A stretch of DNA of 9,589 nt from JASFTV01 sp050050615 (GTDB lineage: Bacteria > Desulfobacterota > DSM-4660 > Desulfatiglandales > HGW-15), in contig JASFTV010000117.1 of NCBI GenBank assembly GCA_050050615.1, positions 1 to 9,589 on the forward strand. Direction: 5' to 3'. Of the stretch, positions 6,238 through 9,589 are shown in pieces. The notes beneath the pieces were generated by a model. The model was not told the DNA's origin. It worked only from the letters and a program-made list of their open reading frames with translations, and searched no databases. The translations under genes and the position numbers were made by a program. Every line of letters begins with the position of its first letter. The stretch's first letter is position 1.

Positions 6238-6894
6238 ATGAAGAAGAAATCTTGGCTATGGCGAACCTTGCTTGTGGGTTTCCTGAGTCTGTTTTTGGTG
6301 ACCGGGGCATTCTACGGTGGAGTTGCCTGGTGTCAGGAGGAGGAACCCGAAGAAGAACCGGAACCTGCGCCTCAGTCGCGTCCCCGTCCCGACGCACTGC
6401 GGAAGGGAGGTGGTTCCGGTATGAGTGGTGCGGCTCAGCAGAAGCCCGCGGGGAGCTATTTCAAGTCCCGCCTACAACAGATGAAAGCAGGAGCTCCCGG
6501 TCAGTCTTTTCGGCCGGAATCTCCGGCAGGGCAGGGAGAAGATTATTCTGGTCGGCCGAGACCCGCCTGGGATCCTGGTGAGCGTCCCAAATCACCCATG
6601 CAGGCGGTATCGGATGACGGGCAGCATGGCCATGGTGCCATTTCTCCCATGAGGCCTGAGGCTCCGATGCAGACTGGACGACCGGAAATGCCCGCAGGCA
6701 TCATGAAGCCCGGGGGGGGAACAGGTATTATCGACGTACCCACACAGAGACCGGAAATGCCGATGGGTACGATGCGGCCGGCCGCGCCCGTGCTAGACAT
6801 GCAAAGACCGGCGTCACCCACGCAGGGTATCCAGAGGCCTGCGGCGCCCATGCAGCAGACACGCCCTGAGATGCAAGCGCCCATGCAGAAGTGA
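6238..6894 (+). CDS. Secreted Met/Pro-rich repeat protein of unknown function
   Basis: The 218-aa protein begins with a clear signal sequence: MKKKSWLWR, a hydrophobic stretch to about residue 30, then AWC-QEE, where cleavage or membrane anchoring could occur. An acidic patch (QEEEPEEEPEPAP) follows. The rest is low-complexity and probably disordered. From about residue 116 an R-P-x-x-P-M-Q-like unit recurs at 116, 139, 148, 157 (Lys variant), 171, 180, 190, 200 and 209, a spacing of about 9-10 residues over much of that range. There is no recognisable enzyme domain and no lipobox. The ribosome binding site AAAGGAGG is very strong. It is followed by a terminator and then by the exported UPF0489-TPR gene, which suggests a joint envelope role, but this is only contextual. 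High GC at third positions in the repeat part contrasts with the AT-rich island to the left. Confidence 0.85.
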   Translation: MKKKSWLWRTLLVGFLSLFLVTGAFYGGVAWCQEEEPEEEPEPAPQSRPRPDALRKGGGSGMSGAAQQKPAGSYFKSRLQQMKAGAPGQSFRPESPAGQGEDYSGRPRPAWDPGERPKSPMQAVSDDGQHGHGAISPMRPEAPMQTGRPEMPAGIMKPGGGTGIIDVPTQRPEMPMGTMRPAAPVLDMQRPASPTQGIQRPAAPMQQTRPEMQAPMQK

Positions 6895-6923
6895 GGAATT
6901 TTGGGCTCGCTTCAGATGTCGAG

Positions 6924-6955
6924 GGCAGGGATCTGTCGAGGGTCCCTGCCTTTTT
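6924..6955 (+). terminator. Rho-independent terminator between the two exported-protein genes
   Basis: GGCAGGGA (6924-6931) and TCCCTGCC (6943-6950) pair perfectly across an 11-nt loop and are followed by TTTTT. It ends only 35 nt before the next start codon, so the downstream gene depends on read-through or on a promoter inside this region; none was recognised. Confidence 0.88.
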
Positions 6956-6990
6956 GATGAACAGTCCCTTCAAACTCGAAAGGGAATCTC

Positions 6991-8445
6991 ATGAAGAGAT
7001 GGTTCTTCATCAGTTTCGTGGTTTTCATTCTTGTTTGCTACGCTGCTCCGGCGAATCCGGGAGCGCGTTATCCTATTCTCGGCAGCGATGTCATCGAGGG
7101 TGTGGCCATCCTTGAAGACCACAGCGAGGCGCTCGTTCATTGGGCGAAGAAGGGCATTAAGGATGCCGTCTTGTTCAACATTGATGCCCACGACGATCGC
7201 CGATGGATTTCGGATGAAAAGATCGAGACATTGAAGGCGCTCTACAACAGACAGGACTGGACCGCTCTCAGGAATGTCGACTCAATGGGAGACAAAAGCC
7301 TCTACCACGTGGGAAATTTCATTTATGCGGCTGCAAGATTAGGGATTATCAAAGAGATCTACTGGATGATTCCCTTCAGCTATTTTTCACAAAAAGAGAT
7401 TGAGGATCGCCTTAGAGAATTTCTTCGGCTCTACAACTTTTCCGAAGAGGACATTCGGACATTCAGGAGGGAGGGGGCGTGTTTTCGCGGGAGAACACTG
7501 GGTATTCCTATGACCGTATTTGGCTTGGAGTACATCCCCGCCATCGCCAAACCCATCATCCTGAGTATCGATATGGATTTCTTTCCGCCCATGGTTCAAG
7601 CGTATGGGTTCGACAAGACGACAGCTATAAGAAATCTTTTTAAGGCCCTCTACCAAAAAAAATACGCGATTCAGCATGCCCTCATCGCCTATTCTGTGAA
7701 GGGCGGATATGTGAGCGTCGTTAACCGTTGGATAGGTGAGGCGTGCTTAGAGGTCCTCAAGAACCCGGGTATGGTTTATGACAATCCTCCTAAGCTGTGG
7801 ATGGCGAGACAGCATGGAGACAATTATTACGAGGAAAATAATGCCAGCGCTCTACTCAACCATAGTATTTCTCATTTGGAGAACTATGAAGAGGACCCGT
7901 CCCTTGTCCTCTATGCAGGGTTTGCATATTTGGGAATGGGCAATGTCAAGCAAGCATTCAATTTTGCAAAAAAGGCATGCCTGATCCATTCAGGGTATTG
8001 CTATGGTCTGGCGGACATGGGGCAGTGTCTTCTGGACACCGATCGACTGGATGATGCGGTGCGGTTTTTTGAATGTGTATACACTCTTTCGCCCGGCATG
8101 ACGTTCCGGCAGGCGAATTATGCAGACGCCTTGAAAAAGGCCGGCAGGTACAGGGAAGCCCTATTGTACTTCGAAAGATACCGGTCAAGGCATGGTTCCT
8201 TTCCTGTTGAGTTCTTGATCGGTGAGACATTCCTTCTTATGGGTGATGCGTCATCCGCAATGGCGCATTTTGAAAGGGGAACAAGATATCTTGATAACGA
8301 CCCCTACGCTTCGGTCAAAAATCAAAAGGTGGCTGATGCCATTCTTAGAGCGATCGCGTTTTATGAGCAAAAAGGATTTAGGGGCCGTGCCAGAGCATTG
8401 AAAGAGCATCCAAAGTTGAAGACGATTTTTGCCAAGCATAAGTGA
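6991..8445 (+). CDS. Exported UPF0489 (arginase-fold) domain protein with C-terminal TPR-like repeats
   Basis: This 484-aa protein has a signal peptide (MKRWFFISFVVFILVC, probable cleavage after APA at 19-21). The UPF0489 domain covers about residues 30-270. Its marks are LEDHSEALVHW (41-51), the metal-site-like NIDAHDD (63-69, with D65, H67 and D69) and SIDMDFFPP (192-200, with D194 and D196), which recall the two Asp/His metal motifs of arginase and histone-deacetylase folds. From about 300 to 470 TPR-like helical pairs follow, for example SLVLYAGFAYLGMGNVKQAF, GLADMGQCLLDTDRLDDAV and ANYADALKKAGRYREALLYF. Start: AAAGGGA lies 5-6 nt upstream. UPF0489 proteins have no firmly known reaction; a metal-dependent hydrolase role is inferred from the fold. 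A signal peptide and TPRs place it in the periplasm, probably in a protein complex. Confidence 0.85.
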   Translation: MKRWFFISFVVFILVCYAAPANPGARYPILGSDVIEGVAILEDHSEALVHWAKKGIKDAVLFNIDAHDDRRWISDEKIETLKALYNRQDWTALRNVDSMGDKSLYHVGNFIYAAARLGIIKEIYWMIPFSYFSQKEIEDRLREFLRLYNFSEEDIRTFRREGACFRGRTLGIPMTVFGLEYIPAIAKPIILSIDMDFFPPMVQAYGFDKTTAIRNLFKALYQKKYAIQHALIAYSVKGGYVSVVNRWIGEACLEVLKNPGMVYDNPPKLWMARQHGDNYYEENNASALLNHSISHLENYEEDPSLVLYAGFAYLGMGNVKQAFNFAKKACLIHSGYCYGLADMGQCLLDTDRLDDAVRFFECVYTLSPGMTFRQANYADALKKAGRYREALLYFERYRSRHGSFPVEFLIGETFLLMGDASSAMAHFERGTRYLDNDPYASVKNQKVADAILRAIAFYEQKGFRGRARALKEHPKLKTIFAKHK

Positions 8446-8491
8446 AATGGTCTGGTTTGGAGTCAAACCTTTCCATCATAATAATCCAAGG

Positions 8492-8519
8492 CAGAGCCAA
8501 TTTGGCTCTGTTTTTTTTT
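8492..8519 (+). terminator. Strong rho-independent terminator after the UPF0489-TPR gene
   Basis: CAGAGCC and GGCTCTG pair perfectly around AATT, or as nine pairs with a 1-nt loop, and are followed by nine T. It lies 46 nt after the stop codon. Confidence 0.93.
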
Positions 8520-8925
8520 CGGACAGTGTGGTCCAGGCCTTTAGGGGAAATGATAGGACGATTATGCCACCGGGCTGTCCAGTCCACTTTCAGGGAATTG
8601 GCCTCTTACTCCCGTCCATGAAAACCTCAAACTTGGCCAAGGGAGCGGACACGGTAAAATGAAAAAATCCAAACGAAGGCGGAATTTGGAGAAAACAGAA
8701 GATCGCAATTGTGGAATTATTTTTCCACAGAAAGCTTTTTTTGCGTAAGCCCTCCAGTTCATTGCTAAACCTACATGGGATATTCCGTTTGATAATGGCC
8801 AGTTAGAGACCAGTGATATTTACATGTCATTTCGGCAACTTGGGGAATGTCAAAAGGGCGCCCTCAGAAACAGTTTTTTCTTGCTATTCGCTTTTGACAG
8901 ATCTGGAAATATCTGCAATGTGGAT
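8520..8925. other. Stretch without a convincing gene
   Basis: Frames on both strands are short or lack ribosome binding sites. A 29-codon frame at 8659-8748 (MKKSKRRRNLEKTEDRN...) has no convincing binding site. An open frame of 68 codons (8749-8952) has no start codon near its beginning and runs into the repeat element. Visible structure: a hairpin TGTGGAA/TTCCACA at 8710-8729, and an inverted pair TGTCAAAAG (8848-8856) and CTTTTGACA (8891-8899) enclosing the palindrome GGGCGCCC. Confidence 0.55.
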
Positions 8926-9044
8926 AGGGGTCAAACCTTAACTATTGACTAAAGCGGGTGTGCCGAAGGAACAAATGGAGGATTGGGGAAAAATACTCCG
9001 TTTTGAGCAAAGGACATTTAGTCAATAGTTAAGGTTTGACCCCT
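8926..9044. mobile_element. MITE-like palindromic element (119 bp, 28-bp inverted arms)
   Basis: The left arm (8926-8953) begins AGGGGTCAAACC and ends GACTAAA. The right arm (9017-9044) is its exact reverse complement over 28 bp. The 63-bp interior encodes nothing. Such short elements with long perfect terminal inverted repeats are typical of MITEs or REP-type sequences mobilised in trans. The GGGGTCAAACCTTAACTATT-like end resembles repeats common in deltaproteobacterial genomes (from memory, not searched). No obvious target-site duplication is seen. A transcript would fold into a long hairpin. Confidence 0.8.
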
Positions 9045-9064
9045 TTTGACGAACGGTGAGCTTT

Positions 9065-9322
9065 ATGGATGAGGCCTTCTCAAGCGAAGTTCTGGGCCTG
9101 AAAGATAACGGTGGAAGACGGTCGGGCTTTGTTCGAAGAACATTTTCTTACACGGCACACATTCCGGAAAGGCGGAGTGGGGACGACCGAAGAAGCGGTA
9201 ACGACCGAAGAAGACCTGTGGAAATAGCGGAAAGCTTAAGCCGGGATGCGGCTATGGAACGAAGGGCGGCCTTAGGACTGTTGCGGTCTTTCGTCCCGGG
9301 GATACAAAAGCAGGGTCCATAA
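9065..9322 (+). CDS. Small RRSGxDRR-rich protein of unknown function
   Basis: The protein is 85 aa from the ATG at 9065, preceded by GGTGAG at a short distance. A GTG at 9056 in the same frame lacks a binding site. The middle is strongly basic and repetitive: GGRRSGFVRR, then ERRSGDDRRSGNDRRR. Motifs of the RRxGxDRR kind are found in small proteins and linkers of deltaproteobacteria, sometimes near PilZ or signalling proteins, but no function is known. There is no membrane segment or signal peptide. The MITE-like element ends only 20 nt before the start codon, so the gene's original promoter has been displaced or the promoter lies within the element. The coding call rests on length, the arginine repeat and a clean stop. 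Confidence 0.6.
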   Translation: MDEAFSSEVLGLKDNGGRRSGFVRRTFSYTAHIPERRSGDDRRSGNDRRRPVEIAESLSRDAAMERRAALGLLRSFVPGIQKQGP

Positions 9323-9418
9323 GACTTCACCCTCATACGCTATTTTTTGTCCGATTCAAACCCCATCCCCAAAACATCTTCCTTAACCTAGTTTTCCTCT
9401 GTCATTTAAAATCTTCGT

Positions 9419-9439
9419 CCCCCGCCCTGTGGGCGGGGG
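9419..9439. other. Perfect GC-rich hairpin (9-bp stem, 3-nt loop)
   Basis: CCCCCGCCC and GGGCGGGGG are separated by TGT. There is no T run on the plus strand; on the minus strand a T-rich stretch begins about 10 nt later. It could be a weak terminator for the small RRSGxDRR gene or for a gene arriving from the right, or a REP-like unit. The rest of 9323-9515 shows no gene. Confidence 0.5.
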
Positions 9440-9515
9440 GATTCACAATCACTTAAAAAGGTAATGTTGTGGGATTAGCCTCTAAGGGTGGTAGAAGACT
9501 TCGGCTCTTCCGAAA

Positions 9516-9589
9516 ATGAGTATGCATCCATACAAATATACTATCGCAATGTCAAAGTTCGAACGGTTATGGGACCTTTTCTTCGATTC
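9516..9589 (+). CDS. Possible start of a gene cut by the window edge
   Basis: From the ATG at 9516 the frame stays open to the end (25 codons), reading MSMHPYKYTIAMSKFERLWD and ending LFFD; a second ATG is at 9549. The composition is protein-like, but there is no good ribosome binding site before either ATG. Another plus frame and one minus frame are also open here. The product was not recognised. Confidence 0.25.
   Translation, partial: MSMHPYKYTIAMSKFERLWDLFFD

Noticed and set aside
6543..6884. 113-codon minus-strand frame rich in Gly and Cys
   Set aside because: Antisense shadow of the GC-rich repeat region of the secreted Met/Pro protein.
8749..8952. 68-codon open frame leading into the MITE-like element
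   Set aside because: No start codon near its beginning, no recognised family, and its end lies in the inverted repeat; possibly a gene remnant, but not supportable.
8848..9050. CRISPR-like or integron-like repeat reading of the TTTTGAC repeats and palindromes
   Set aside because: Only one MITE-like palindrome and a few short TTTTGAC motifs are present; there is no regular repeat-spacer pattern and no attC-type core sites.

Overview
The window looks like chromosome from a Gram-negative, probably deltaproteobacterial (Desulfobacterota-type) organism. This is inferred from an MreB close to the Gram-negative type, a PilZ protein, secreted TPR and Met/Pro-rich proteins, a small RRxGxDRR protein and a GGGGTCAAACC-type inverted-repeat element. 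The genus cannot be told from the sequence.

Left part (1-1245, minus strand): a two-gene unit made of a FadR-type GntR regulator followed 20 nt later by a DUF4392 (D-glutamate cyclase-like) protein cut by the window edge. A consensus promoter and a 23-bp palindrome straddling the expected start site suggest autoregulation.

Middle part (1304-4652): a 48-bp 3' half of a tRNA-Ala gene, with its own terminator, lies about 3.2 kb from an intact tRNA-Ala(GGC) gene in the same orientation. This is the layout left by integration into a tRNA gene. Between the copies are a wrecked AbiEii-type toxin gene (premature stops and a large internal deletion), an orphan slipin (SPFH protein without NfeD) and a complete mreB without mreC or mreD. 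No integrase was found. The tRNA-Ala gene is divergent from tRNA-Leu(CAA), and the two promoters share a palindromic pair of -35 boxes.

Right part (4743-9589, plus strand): tRNA-Leu with terminator; a consensus promoter with a long leader before a PilZ (c-di-GMP binding type) protein; a strong terminator; a secreted Met/Pro-rich repeat protein; a terminator; and an exported protein joining a UPF0489 (arginase-fold) domain to TPR-like repeats. After another strong terminator comes about 600 bases without a convincing gene. It ends in a 119-bp MITE-like palindromic element placed directly before a small gene rich in RRSGxDRR. The last 260 bases hold a perfect GC hairpin and perhaps the start of another gene.

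The most notable points are the decayed tRNA-Ala island with its abiE remnant, the UPF0489-TPR exported protein beside a repetitive secreted partner, and the MITE abutting the RRSGxDRR gene. No intact new defence or mobile system was found.
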